A program made the position numbers and the translations under genes. Below are positions 44,851 through 57,284 of a stretch of DNA of 64,000 nucleotides, one piece after another. Each line of letters opens with the position of its first letter. The first letter of the stretch is position 1. The notes beneath the pieces were generated by a model. The model was not told the origin of the DNA and ran no database searches. It saw only the letters and a list, made by a program, of their open reading frames with translations. This DNA comes from Plantago major (taxonomy: Eukaryota; Streptophyta; Magnoliopsida; Lamiales; Plantaginaceae), in assembly GCA_026545765.1 (NCBI GenBank), contig CM048841.1, positions 4,039,712 to 4,103,711 on the forward strand, read 5' to 3'.

Positions 44851-47715
44851 TGTAGTGTTACTCGCCTCAATCTAATGGTGTTTCTGAACGCAAAAATCGC
44901 ACTCTCAAGGAGATGATGAACACACTATTACTAGATTCTGGGTTACCCCATAACTTGTTGGGGGAGGCTATTCTCACGGCCACTACTATTCTTAACAGAA
45001 TACCCCGGAAAAATAGTGACGTTACTCCATATGAATTATGGAAGGGTCACCAACCATCATACAAATGCTTGAAAGTGTGGGGGTGTTTGGCTAAGGTAGA
45101 AGTACCTAAGCCAAAGCAAGTCAAAATTGGACCCAAGACTGTAGATTGCATATTCATAGGATATGCGAATAACAGTAGCCCGTATCGCTTCTTAGTGCAT
45201 AAGTCGCAGATACTGGATATCCATGAGGGTACTGTTATTAAGTCAAGGAATGCAAAATTCTTTGAAACGATCTTTCCTAGAAAGGAGAAGAAAGAGTTAA
45301 TCACTCGCAAGAGAGATTATGAAACTGCTATTGGATTGAATGAAGAAATTCCTGAACCAATAGTTGACAAGGAAATTCCTGACGCGGAAATTCCTAACAA
45401 GGAAATTCCTGAAGAAATGGAACAAGTTCCAAATGAGGAAATTCCTGAACCAAGAGGTCAAGAGGGGAACCTGAAGGTTCACATCAAGAGACTGTGGAGG
45501 TTCCTGATGTCGAACCTAGAAGAAGTAAAAGGGCAAGGACCGCGAAGGACTTTGGACCTGAGTTTCTTACCTACATGGTAGAAAACGAACTAAGGACAAT
45601 CAAAGAGGCGATGTCCAATCCTGACGCTGCTCTTTGGAAGGAAGCCATTGAGAGCGAAATGGAATCCATACTGCAAAACCATACTTGGGAATTGGTTGAT
45701 CTTCCTCCTGGAAATAAACCTTTGGGTTGCAAGTGGATACTCAAACGCAAGTATAAAGCAGATGAGACCATTGATAAATACAAGGCTCGTCTAGTAGTCA
45801 AGGGCTATAGACAAGAAGGAGGGTCTTGATTATTTCGACACATACTCACCTGTGTCAAGGTTAACCTCCATTAGAGTATTTATAGCCATTGCTGTGCTGC
45901 GTGGTCTTGAGATACATCAAATGGATGTTAAAACCGCTTTCCTAAACGGAGAGTTGGAAGAAGAAATCTACATGGAACAACCTGAAGGGTATGCGGTTTC
46001 AGGACAAGAGAAGAAGGTCTGTCGTCTTGTCAAGTCATTGTACGGACTTAAGCAAGCTCCTAAACAATGGCACAAAAAGTTTGACAACTTGTTGATGTCG
46101 AAGGGCTTTTCTATAAATGAATGTGATAAGTGTATCTATGTAAAAGGGAATGCTGAATCCTTTGTCATGATATGCTTATACGTAGATGACATGCTCATTA
46201 CTGGAAGTAGTCTGGAATTGATCATGAAAACCAAGCAAATGTTGAAACAACTTTTTGACATGAAAGACTTGGGTGTGGCGGATTTAATCTTATGAATAAA
46301 GATCTCTAAGACATCTGAGGGTTTGGTGCTTTCACAATCTCATTATATTGAAGACGTCCTAAAGAGATTTGGGGTCTTTGACTCTGCACCTGTGAAAACA
46401 CCTATGAATAGGAGTCAATGTTTAGACAAACATCATGGTGATCCTGTGGAACAAGTGCAATATGCCCGGATAATTGGCAGTCTAATGTACCTGATGAACT
46501 GCACTCGTCCAGATATTGCATATGCAGTCAACAAGTTGGCTAGATTCACGCGTAATCCAGGAAGTGACCACTAGAAGGCACTAAATCATCTATTAAGTTA
46601 CTTAAAGTACACAATAGATTATGGATTACACTATGGAAGATATCCAGCTGTATTGGAAGGATACAATGATGCAAACTGGATTTCTGATAGCACAAACACC
46701 AAATCTACAAGTGGGTATTTGTTTACCATTGGTGGTGGGGCTGTTTCATGGAGATCCTCTAAACAAACTTGCATCGCCCGATCCATGATGGAGTTGGAAT
46801 TCATAGCTCTAGACTTCGAGAATTTTTAGAGGACATCCCTTGTTGGGATAAACCTATGCCTTCCGTGACAATACATTGTGATAGTATGTCAGCTCTAGGA
46901 AGGGCAGAAAGTAATATGTACAATGGCAAGTCTAGACATATACGTCGTAGGCACAAGACCATTAGGCAATTGATCTTTACGGGGGTTACCACTATTGATT
47001 ACGTGAAATCAAAGGATAACATTGTGGATCCGCTAACTAAAGCTATACCTAGAGATCAAGTTCTTTGCCTGTCTAGGGGAATGGGCTTAAGACCCACTCA
47101 TTAAAGGACTTTGCGGTGGCAACCCAACCATACTGACTGGAGATCCCAAGAATTTGGTTCAATGGGACAACTAAGCTGTAAAGGACTAGTACGTGCCTTG
47201 TGAAGTTTGGTACTTCGAGGTAAAAGCACTTAGGAGCACTTGCTCCACTTGCGCGATTCCCGTGAAATACATTAAGTGCTCCTGCAAAAACGGGCGGAGG
47301 ATGAGTCACTGAACTCTTAATGACCTCTGAAGAGATTCTTAATCTCTTTAGCTCTTACGAGCGAAGCATTGGCAGGATGCTTCTAGAACGAGGTCACCTA
47401 TTTAAGTGTGAAGTCTAGGCCGCTTCAAATGTAAACACTTAAGAATCCAAGTGAGTCCAAGGCCTTAATGGACGGACAAGGAACAAGGCAATAAAGGAGA
47501 ATTATTGTGTTCATATCATTGTCTTGGTTTACACAAAACGCCGACCGGTTCAAGGCACCACGTCCACCGTGTGGCAAGTAAATCCGATGTTATGTTACTA
47601 GGGACGATTCAATGTCGTTGACAATCGATCCCGATGCAATATGATTTTCCACCAGAAATTCTGGGCTAGAGCACCCCGCAGTGCTGTGTGCATCAATCCT
47701 CTTTCATGTGGGGAT

Positions 47716-48714
47716 TGTAAGAATTTTAGTCTACAATGAGGCTAGTCCATGTTTTTGCATCTAAACCAAAGGGGTCCCACATGTTGGAAATGACGTTTCC
47801 TTAAACATGAATAATCTACTATAGTAGTAGATTGCACTTGAGAAAGAATTACTAAAATTCATTGAGAGGTGAAAGAGTAATTGAAGCTCAAAGTGTGTTG
47901 GTTGATGCATTAAATATGGAATGCCAAGAGTTGGAAATGGGAAGAATCCCACATGGCTAAAATTGAGAAAGAATGAACTAGTTATAAGTCCAAAACTTGC
48001 TATTGGGTTTGGGCCCCAAGGGGCACCCATGGTTTTGGAAGGGGAGGAGGAGCTAGATAGCTCCATCACTTGACCACACGCACCCGCCTGGCTCCGCCAG
48101 GAGCCGGGCCCGGGTCATGGGTCCGTGGGTTCGTGGGTCGCAGTCTTGAGTAGATTATTATCTTTTTGGGCCAGAAACATATTGTGTTTGGTTAAGCCCA
48201 AATAGATAGTCTGAAACGAAGTCCAACACTGAAGCGTGAAGCCCAACAGATGCGTCTGTTGGTTTGGGCGGGATTCAGCGAACGGATCTGTCCATTCGCT
48301 GAAAGGATGTAACTGAACGGGAAAAATCCAATAGGTGTGCCTGTTCGAATTTTTCTTTCTGCAGGGACCTGTTCGTGAAAGGCTACATCTATTCATACCT
48401 CAACTCTTCAATATTATAAATAGACCCCCAGAATTGGACTTTCAACACACCGAAATCCAAACCTTCTTTCTTCTCTACTTTCTCTTTAAAAGCCTGAACT
48501 TTCTATACTGCCTAGTTCGACAAATTAGCAATTCAGTGCTAGAATTCTAACTTACTGCTGCTCTATCTTGGGAGACTGATCGCTAAGTAAACCGTAGGCA
48601 CCAGGGCGGGGCGATCAAAATCTTAAGGACCGAGGGCCAACCCTCAGCTCAGCAGACTTATACTCTCTGTTTTTCGTATACCATCTTCTATACACCCACT
48701 CTCTACAACCAACA
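47716..48714 (+). repeat. 3' LTR of copia element B
   Basis: Same ends as the 5' LTR. It retains an internal segment (about 48288-48366) missing from the other copy. The purine-rich stretch just before it (ATGTGGGGAT) is the likely polypurine tract. Confidence 0.9.
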
Positions 48715-50185
48715 GTTTTAGCCCATGTCGTCGGCTTGTCTGATTCTCGTGCCGTCTGGAAAGCCTTGGAACAACTTTTTCAGCCCACTCCCGTGCCAAG
48801 GTCGTTCAATTAAAGTTCCAATTGTCCTCTCCCCGTAAGGGAAGCCTCTCCATTGATGACTATTATTGCAAGTTTAAGCGTCTCGCCGATACTTTGGCTG
48901 CCATCGGTGAACCATTGAAGGACTCTGACTCCGTCAGTTTCGTGAAGACTTGAGGGAGAATATTTATTTTACAGAACAAATAGTTCCCCACTTCAAAAAC
49001 TCAATTTCCCTGTCTCTAGCAGATTACGTTCCTTTAGCAGGGAACTTGATCTTTCCCCCGGATCACGCCTTTCCCGAATTCCGCTTCTTGCCAGGTGATT
49101 CAGTTTCCCTGACAGTAGCCGAATCAAACAAAGAGTTCAATTTCGACTACCTGACGCTGATGAGTTCTATGCTTTCGCTTTCGCCCCTGATTCGCCGAAA
49201 CCTGAATACGAAACGGAATCAGGTGTGAAGAAAGTTCCAGTTTTTTCAGTCCAGATAACTTTTTTTCCCTGATAAAGGGGTCTGCATTGGATTAACAAAT
49301 CATCATGTTAATTATTGGCGATGCGATTACTATAGTCGGATTCATCAAACATTGGAGCTCAATCTCCAATCTTGCCGGAAAAGGCAATCAGGCTGATAGT
49401 AACACGAACCGTTCATCTCCAATATTTGACAGGTCTGTGATTAAAGATCCATCAGAGTTGTTAGATAGGTATTGGAACAATGCTCAAACATATCAGGATT
49501 GAATCCTCTCCTCTAAGTTTTCTGATAAACAAAGTCCGTGCGACGTTCATCTTGCAGAAGCACGAAATCCAGCACCTCAGGGACGTTGTTCTGTTTAAAA
49601 GCCCGAGTTTAACTCACTTATCGTCTTTCGTAATAAGTACCGGTTATGTTTGGAGTTGCTTGGCGAAATCCAGCTCTGAATCAGGTGAACAGGTTGACGA
49701 AAACGAGCCAGAATACTTTGGGTTCGCTGTAGATGCCAGGGCGCGTGTGGACCCGCCAGTGCCCAAGGCCTATTTCGGAAACTGCCTGGGCATGGCGGGT
49801 ACGGAAACAACACATGGGGAGTTGAAGGGAGAGAATGGGTTTCTGCTAAGTGTTGAATTGATTGGGAATCTGATAAGTAATAAGGTGAATAAGAAAGGTG
49901 AGCTGTTGAAAGATGCTGATCAGTGGTTGGAAAAGTTTGGGAGGTTGTTACAAAAGAGGCTTCTTGGGGTGGCCGGATCACCGAAATTCGACTTGTATGA
50001 AATGGATTTTGGGTGGGGAAAGCCGAAGAAGCATGAGGCTGTGTCCATCGATGGGGATGGTTCGATGTCGCTTTGTAAGTCGAGGGAGTTTGAGGTTGGT
50101 TAATTTGGAGATCGGGTTGTCGTTGCCTAAGAGGAAGATGGAGGCTTTTCAAGAGATTTTTGCTCATGGATTGAAGATGCAGTAG

Positions 50186-50852
50186 AGATGGTTGCAATGT
50201 TTTCAACAGTTTGAGTTTGTATGTTTGAAATTCTTGTTGAAATAATTTAAAGCATATTCAACTTTTGGATATGAATTCAATTTCTTGCAAATAATCTGCA
50301 ACTGTTTGAGAATGCAGTTGTTTTCAAGTTCTTGTTGAAATAAATCTTTAAACTAGGAAACTAAAAATTCTATTGAATTCTCCTTCTCAATGCTGATGTG
50401 ATTAGACCTTGCTGGTTTTTTTTCAAGGTATGCCCATGCCGGTTCTTGCTTCGACTCCGGTCTAATCTTGTTTCATGTTACCTTGTTGGTTCCTTACTTT
50501 CACAAGTCACAACTAGATCTCCTTCAACCTTGAGTTGAGTTCTCCGGTTGAGTTTTTGTGTTGAGTTCTCCGGTTGAGTTTTTGTGTTAGTAAGACTCAA
50601 CTCGATCAACTCCAGTTCGGAGCCAAACACTAACTGGATCTTCTTTCACCTTTAAACTAATCATTAATGCATTTAACGAGGATTCAAAAAATTGGCCTAG
50701 TTAATGAGACATGTAGTAATATTCTAATGCAGTTGATTCATGTGTTTAATTTGCTTGTATTACCCGCTAACTCTATAAATCAACCAAAGTCTGTTCATTT
50801 AATCTAATTTCTGGCAGAACATCACATCAATTTAGTCAGCTCAACTGAAGAG
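50186..50852. other. Spacer between BAHD and MFS pseudogenes
   Basis: AT-rich. Contains a perfect 26-bp tandem duplication built on GAGTTCTCCGGTTGAGTTTT at about 50536-50587. The distal part must contain the former promoter of the MFS gene, but no specific element is clear. Confidence 0.55.
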
Positions 50853-51493
50853 ATGAAACAGGAGACGTTGACATTAGTTCTGCTGAATTTAGCAGGAATA
50901 ATGGAACGGGCCGATGAAGCGTTGTTGCCTGCTGTCTATAACGAAGTTGGCCAGGAGCTGCACGTTGATCCCACTGCCCTCGGCTCCCTCACTCTCTTCC
51001 GATCCATTGTGAGGCAGCTTGCTACCCGCTAGCTGCCTACCTTGCCGTGTGCCACAACCGTGCACACGTCATTGCCCTAGGCGCCTTCCTCTGGGCTGCT
51101 GCCACTTTCCTCGTCGCTCTTTCATCCACTTATCTTGAGGTGCTACGTAGTACACCACCAGATTAATCGTATTGTACATATCTATTAGAGATAATATTTA
51201 TGTATAACTTCGAGCTTTTAGATAATATGGAATTCTCATGTAAGAGTTCTTGACTTGTATATCCTTTATTTCTTCATAGGTGGCAATATCTAGAGGCCTA
51301 AATGGTATTGGGCTTGCAATTGTTACCCCGGCAATTCAGTCCCTTGTCGCAGACTCGACTGATGATAGTAACCGGGGGACTGCATTTGGGTGGCTAATGT
51401 TTACAGGATGCTTAGGTTCTGTTCTCGGTGGATTGGTTACCGTCCTCCTAGCATCCACCTCTCGTTCATGGGAATCCCGGGTTGGAGACTCGC

Positions 51494-51684
51494 TGTTAAG
51501 GAAATAAATAAAATTGAAAATACTTAGAATCATAGTTGGTTATATTCCTTATAGTTGTCCTTTACCTAATAATATTTGTATAGCTATTATTTACCTAATA
51601 GTATTTGTATTGTATCTTGTATCTATATATTAGAGAGTAATACAAGTCACAAACCTCAATTGAGGTGATTTTTTCATATTTACA
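51494..51684 (+). repeat. 5' LTR of copia element C
   Basis: 191 bp, followed directly by the TGGTATCAG primer-binding sequence. Confidence 0.93.
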
Positions 51685-54600
51685 TGGTATCAGCCTAACT
51701 GAGCTGAAACCCCAAACCTCCGCCTCCTTCTCTTTTCTTACCCTGCAATATTGAAACAAAAATCAGACTCTTTCTAATCTCCCTCCCACTACTCTCAATT
51801 ACCTCTTAATTAATTAGTTTGTTGTTGTCTAATTTCAATTCCACCGCCCCCAATTTTCTCTCTTCTTCATCTATTTCATGGCTACCGATAAACCTTTGGT
51901 CCTTGAATCTCCTATGTCCCTCTCAGCTATGGCCCATATGGTTACCATCAAGCTTAATTCTTCCAATTATCTCTTATGGCATGCTCAAATTTACCCCCTT
52001 CTTGTTTGTCAACAATTTTTTGGATTTATTGATGGTACCATCAAAGCTCCTCCAACGACCCTGCCTTCCTCCGACAACACTAGTGCTCCAGTTCCGAACC
52101 CGGAATTCGCTGCTTGGCACGAAAACGATCAGTTGGTTAAGCTTCTTATTGTGTCGACTCTTACCGAAGAAGCTATGGTTCATATAATCGGTCATGCCAC
52201 CTCCTGTGATGTTTGGTATGCTCTTTCATCTGCCTTTAGCAATAATTCCAAAGCCCGTGAACATCGTTTGAAAGATGAACTCCAATTCCTGAAACGGGGT
52301 ACACGCTCGGTAAAAGAATATGGCAGTCAATTTAAGGGTATTTGTGATCAACTTGCTGCTATAGGTCGTCCGGTTGACGAAGGAGATAAGGCTCATTGGT
52401 TCCTTCGCGGTTTGGGTCCATCTTTTCATAGCTTTTCTGCTACTCAGATGATTAGGGAGCCTCTGCCTCCATTCACCTTACTTCTTTCTCAAGCTGAAAA
52501 CTTCGACATATTTCATAAAACGGATGAAACATCCCATCATGTTGCTGCTTTTGCTGCCCAACCACAGCGTTTTCATAGAAACGGTCGTGGACGTGGTGGT
52601 TGTGATTCTCACAGAAACCATGGTGTTGGTCGCGGTTTTCAGACATATAATCAAGGGAAAGGTCGTGGTTCTGGCAGATCGAGCCCGTGAAGCCTCCTCA
52701 CCGTCAAATTTGTCGGGAAGATGGCCACTTTGCTTCTATTTGTCCAAACCGATATAATTACGCCTCACTCTCAAATCAATCGAAGCTAATCTTGCGAGGC
52801 CTTTGGTGCATCATGTTCGCTTTCACCATCTCCGACCGTATATGGACACCGGGGCATCAGCTCATATGACCTCATCTAACTCCGCTCTTGAGGATGTTTC
52901 TCCTTACTCTGGATCTGACAGGGTTATTGTTGGTAATGGTGCTAATTTATCTATTTCGCATACTGGCTCATGTCCTATTTCTCGCGATATTAAACTGTTG
53001 GATGTTTTAGTGGTGCCTCATATTACCAAAAATCTTATGTCTGTTAGCAAGCTTACAACTGACTTCCCGGTTAATGTCCTCTTTACTAACCAATCTTTTG
53101 AAATTGATCGAAAAAGCAGGATGCCTCTAGCTCGAGGAAGGCGTGAACATGGACTTTATGTTTTGGAGCATGGGAATTCAGCGTTGATTGCTTCTCTTAG
53201 ATCTCAGCGACTTCGTGGCTCTTTCGAATTATGGCACTCAAGATTGGGCCATGTGGCTTTTGATACTGTCTCTCTTTTGAATAAACAAGGACATGTTTCA
53301 GTTAATTCCATATTACCTAAGCCAGTTGTTTGTTCTTCATGTCAAATGGCAAAAAGCAAACATTTACCATTCATTCTCAATAATAAACGTGCTTAACGTG
53401 TTCTGGATTTAGTTCACTGCGACTTATGGGGTCCTGCCCCCATACGTTCATCATTAGGGTATGTTTATTATGCTATATTTGTTGACGATTATTCTCAGTT
53501 CACCTGGTTTTACCCTATGCGCTCCAAGTCCGAGTTTTGTGATGTTTTTGTACTCTTCCAGAAATTCGTTGAAAATCAATTCTCTACTACAATTAAAATA
53601 TTTCAGAGTGACGGAGGTACAGAATTCACCAATAATCGTTTGAAAGATATATTTCAGAATTGTGGTATCCAACACAGCATATCATGCCCGTATACCCCTG
53701 CTCAAAATGGTCGCGCCGAACGCAAACATCGTCATATAACTGAAACTGGCCTTGCCATGATTTTTAATTCGTCTGTTCCATTGTCTATGTGGGTTGAGGC
53801 ATTTTGTACCACGGTTTACATTATTAACCGCCTTCCTTCATCGGTGCTTGGTCATAAATCCCCATTTGAGGTACTTTTCTCTTTGACCCCGGCTTATGAG
53901 AACTTTCATGTTTTCGGTTGTCGTGTCTTTCCATGTTTACGTGATTATTCAGCTCATAAATTCTCTCCGAGAAGCCTGCCGTGCATCTTTCTTGGTTATA
54001 GCACCAATCACAAAGGTTTTCAATGTCTTGATCCAGCCACTTCACGTATCTACATTACTAGACATGCTCAATTTGATGAAACCAATTTTCCGTATTCTGA
54101 AAACCAGGTTCCCGAGTGCAACATGAATTGGACTTTTCCGCATTCTTGGACCTCCCAATAGTCGAATCTGACCAGCTCTCCGGTGCATCATCTTCTATTA
54201 ATCCATCTATTGGTCCATCCAATCATTGTCAACTATGTGATTCTGATGGCCCATCACCTTTGTCAGTTGCTCCACCTGCTCCTGATACTGACACTGCTGA
54301 TAATGCTCTCCCTAATCCAGAACCAGTCCAGTCCGACCCTCCTGTTCCACCTCGTCGCGCTGGTAGGCCACCACTTAGACGTCGTTCAGTCTCAGCTAGA
54401 CCTCCAACTCACACCATGCGCACTCGCGCCAATGCTGGTACTTTCAAACCAAAACATATAGTGGATTACGGTTATGTCGGTCGACATGCTCTACTCTCTA
54501 CCACTTCTGAGCCTAAAGGTTTTTAATCTGCAATGAAATCCCCTGAATGGGTTGCCGCCATGGATGATGAAGTTTCTGCCCTTCGTTCTAATGACACTTG

Positions 54601-56046
54601 GACCCTTGTCCCTCGTCCACGTAGTGCTAACGTTGTCGGTTCTAAGTGGGTATTTCGTACGAAATATCTTGCTGATGGCTCTATTGATCGCCATAAGGCC
54701 CATTTAGTGGCTCAGGGTTTCACTCAGCTTCGGTTTGACTTCACCCACACCTTCAACATGGTTAAAGCTTCTGATTCGCATTGTGCTTGCTCTTGCAGTG
54801 ATGCGTAGTTGGCCTCTTCACCAACTCGACGTAAAAAATGCATTTCTTAATGGCAACTTGAAAGAAACAGTCTTTATGGAACAACCACCCGGATACATTG
54901 ATCCTCAATATCCGAATCATGTTTGTCGTCTAAACAAGGCTCTTTATGGCCTTAAACAAGCTCCGCGTGCATGGTTCCAAAGGCTCAATGATTTCTTACT
55001 TGGCCTCGGCTTCTTTTGTAGTAACGCAGATACTTCTTTGTTTGTTTTTCATCGAGGCTCTATGCTCCTTTATCTACTGGTATATGTTGATGACATTATT
55101 CTCACTGGTAATGACTCTGGGCTCATTTCCCAATTTATTTCTCGCCTTCACTCGGAGTTTGCAGTTAAGGATCTTGGCCGCCTGAATTATTTTATCGGTC
55201 TTGAAGTGTCTTACACTGACGAGGGGTTATTTTTGGGACAATCCAAGTATGCTCGAGATATTCTACTCAAGGCTAATCTCTTGGATTCCAAGCCTGTTTC
55301 TACGCCCTTAGCACCTGGAGCTACTTTTCGTCTTGCTGGTCAGTCTTTCAATGATGCCACTTTATATCGCTCACTAGTTGGTGCTTTGCAGTACTTAACT
55401 ATCACCAGTCCAGACCTCTCTTATACTATCAACACTGTCAGTCAATTTCAATCATCTCCGACTGTTGATCACTTTCAGGCAGTCAAACGAATCTTGCGAT
55501 ACGTTAAAGGAACTCTCTCTTTTGGTCTCACCTTTTCCAAATGTATACCAACGGTTGTTGGTTATTCTGATGTTGATTGGGCTCATTGCTTAGACACTCG
55601 TCGCTCCACCTATGGCTACTCGATCTTCTTGGGCAATAATCTTGTATCTTGGAGTGCAAAGAAACAACGGACGGTGGCTCGTTCCAGCTGTGAATCCGAA
55701 TATCGTGCTATGGCTAATGCTTCTGCCGAAGTTATTTGGGTCACCTCTCTTCTTCATGACCTTCGCACGACGCCTCATTCAGTTCCGACTCTCTTTTGTG
55801 ATAATAAGAGTGCGGTTTTTCTTAGCCAGAATCCCATCGCCCACAAGCGTGCAAAACACATTGACATTGACTACCATTTTGTTCGCGAGCTCGTCACTAG
55901 TGGTCGTTTGTCCACTCAGTTTGTTCCTTCTTCTCTCCAATTGGCCGACATTTTCACTAAGAGTCTCTCTCGGCCCTTGTTCGAATTTTTTCGGTCCAAA
56001 CTTCGTGTCGGTCCTTACCCGACGTCTCGCTTGAGGGGGGGGGGGG

Positions 56047-56237
56047 TGTTAAGGAAATAAATAAAATTGAAGATACTTAGAATCATAGTTGGTTATATTC
56101 CTTATAGTTGTCCTTTACCTAATAATATTTGTATAGCTATTCTTTACCTAATAGTATTTGTATTGTATCTTGTATCTATATATTAGAGAGTAATACAAGT
56201 CACAAACCTCAATTGAGGTGATTTTTTCATATTTACA
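56047..56237 (+). repeat. 3' LTR of copia element C
   Basis: 191 bp, preceded by a run of G (56036-56046) that serves as polypurine tract. Confidence 0.93.
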
Positions 56238-56806
56238 CTGGCTTTCCACCTAGTTGGACTATTAAGTATTGCTGTTGGCCTCTTAGTCCGCTTCTTTGCC
56301 CATGATCCTCAGTTTTGTGACAGAGAAGCCGGAGCACAATTTCCGAAATCCTTGAAAGGAGGAGGAATTGGTGAAGGTATCAAAAGCGGTTTTGAAAGTG
56401 CCATCTTTTTTGATATTGGTAGCACAAGGTGTTTCAGGATCATTCCCTTGGTCGACTCTTTCATTTACGGCAATGTGGTTGGAGTTAATGGGATTCTCTC
56501 ATCAGACAACAGCGTTTATTTGGACAATGTTCCAAGTTTCTCAAGCACTCGGAGCATTGTTTGGTGGCAAGATGGGCGATGTTGTTGGTAAACGTTTGCC
56601 AAATTCAGGGAGGATCATCTTGTCACAGATAAGTTCTGGTTCGGCTATACCTTTAGCTGCGATTATAATGCTTGGATTGCCTAGTGATGTTCATCCACCA
56701 GTAGCAGTAACATTTATCATGGGATTGATCATCTCATGGAACCGTCCTGCTACGAACGAGTACTTATCCCTCAACTGCATGATCTGTTTGTTGTGAACTT
56801 ACCTTG

Positions 56807-56842
<36 letters not shown>

Positions 56843-57284
56843 AGCCTGTCTATTTGATTAATTTCCTGACATTCGTTTTGGTTTTGTGCAGTCCAATCTT
56901 TGCAGAAATAGTTCCAGAAAAGTCCAGAACAAGCATTTATGCATTGGACAGGTCGTTTGAGTCGATACTAGCTTCATTTGCAGCACCGGTTGTTGAGATA
57001 TTAGCCCAACAAGTGTTTGGATATAAACCTGTCGAAGACGGAGCTGAAACAGCTGATAAAGAAAATGCAGCAGCACTTGGTATAGCACTGTATATAGCCG
57101 TAGGGATCCCAATGGCAATCTGCTGCACACTCTATTCGTTTCTGTATTGTACTATCCGAGGGATAGGGATCGTGCTCTAATTGAATCAGATCATGTGCAA
57201 CCTGCAGTGGAAGAAGAGAGCTCTAGTGCCATTGATGAATACTCGCGCGCGTGTTGGCGTTTCTGTATTCATTCGAGCAAGTGA

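Larger units (their letters stand above)
37051..44859 (-). mobile_element. CACTA-2 (CMC/EnSpm), full length, inserted in copia B
   Basis: Ends CACTACAAAAACA on the left and TTCTTGTAGTG on the right. The 3-bp duplication TTA is on both sides (37048-37050, 44860-44862). Removing the element makes the surrounding copia integrase sequence continuous across the site. Subterminal GCGACGGAT arrays lie at both ends. Two genes run on the - strand: TNP2 transposase (43724-39775) and a Ptta/En/Spm-type gene (about 39450-37600). Length is 7.81 kb. It is the longer relative of CACTA-1 and has all expected domains, but the reading frames carry some interruptions not explained by introns I can see. Confidence 0.95.
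34216..48714 (+). mobile_element. Ty1/copia element B, near full length but broken, holding CACTA-2
   Basis: LTRs are 34216-35125 (910 bp) and 47716-48714 (999 bp), with the 5-bp duplication GTTTT on both sides (34211-34215, 48715-48719). The parts are gag (from 35155, MTTNEVVVSAARVN) with the zinc knuckle CFNCGKPGHMKADC near 36006. Then come protease (about 36170), integrase (36780-37047 and 44863-45290), reverse transcriptase (about 45600-46290, with MDVKTAFLNGELEEEIYMEQ and YVDDM) and RNase H (about 46600-47090). A 0.6-kb non-coding tail precedes the 3' LTR. The coding region is broken in several places in addition to the 7.8-kb DNA transposon in its integrase. The LTRs differ by a couple of percent plus length changes, suggesting an age of one to a few million years. 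Confidence 0.92.
33684..48973 (+). mobile_element. Ty1/copia element A, truncated, host of nested insertions
   Basis: The 5' LTR is 33684-33862 (179 bp, TGTTGAGGAG to TTTTACA), followed by a primer-binding-site-like TGGTATCAATCG. A gag (UBN2-type) stretch continues to 34215, is interrupted by element B, and resumes at 48720-48951. Only the last 22 bases or so of the 3' LTR remain, ending 48973. The 5-bp duplication GAACA flanks the whole (33679-33683, 48974-48978). The pol region is absent, so this is a broken, internally deleted copy. Age cannot be estimated from LTRs because one is nearly gone; it predates element B. Confidence 0.88.
33528..50185 (+). pseudogene. BAHD acyltransferase (clade I) pseudogene, split by nested transposons
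   Basis: The first fragment (33528-33683) starts MSPCTFPKPATVLNHHQVAP and ends LLFFQFPCSKTHFLE. The second resumes at 48979 with QIVPHFKNSISLSLADYVPL and ends at 50185 with FQEIFAHGLKMQ. Between them lies a 15.3-kb transposon nest. Landmarks in the second part are the HHxxxDA acyl-transfer site (49301-49326, distorted by an insertion), NKVRATF, YVWSCLAKS, YFGNCLGMAG and DFGWGKPKKHEAV (DFGWG at 50005-50019). YFGNC is typical of the clade that acylates anthocyanins and other phenolic glycosides with malonyl- or hydroxycinnamoyl-CoA. I count at least five frame breaks besides the insertion. The original gene was intronless or nearly so, like its family. Confidence 0.9.
51494..56237 (+). mobile_element. 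Ty1/copia element C, young, full length but broken, in MFS exon
   Basis: LTRs are 51494-51684 and 56047-56237, both 191 bp with ends TGTTAAGGAA and TTTACA. They differ at only two positions, about 1 percent, so insertion was roughly within the last million years. The target repeats are CTCGC (51489-51493) and CTGGC (56238-56242), one mismatch. The primer site TGGTATCAG follows the 5' LTR, and a G-rich polypurine tract precedes the 3' LTR. The parts are gag (from 51878, UBN2 type), zinc knuckle (about 52700), protease (about 52840), integrase (53420-54000), reverse transcriptase (54540-55250, YVDDIILTGND) and RNase H (about 55560-55990). It is broken in a few places. Short LTRs and 4.7-kb size fit the Ale/Retrofit group. 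Confidence 0.94.
50853..57284 (+). pseudogene. UNE2-like major facilitator (MFS) pseudogene
   Basis: Exon 1 (50853-51139) starts MKQETLTLVLLNLAGIMERA. Exon 2 (51280-56759) is interrupted by copia element C, and exon 3 is 56892-57284. The family is the plant MFS group of At1g78130 (UNE2), recognised by ADEALLPAVYNEVGQ, NGIGLAIVTPAIQSLVADST, GTAFGWLMFTGCLGSVLGG, FPWSTLSFTAMWLELMGFSH, FGGKMGDVVGKRLPNSGRI and PIFAEIVPEKSRTSIYALDR. Such proteins are 12-helix membrane carriers of unknown substrate. Breaks are a missing base near 51014 that derails exon 1, a frame change near 56356, a missing base near 57151 that brings an early stop at 57178-57180, and the 4.7-kb insertion. A fragment of the same gene lies at 31960-32190. 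Confidence 0.9.

Noticed and set aside
56805-56840. (TA)n run in the last MFS intron as a regulatory element
   Set aside because: A simple microsatellite with no other supporting feature.
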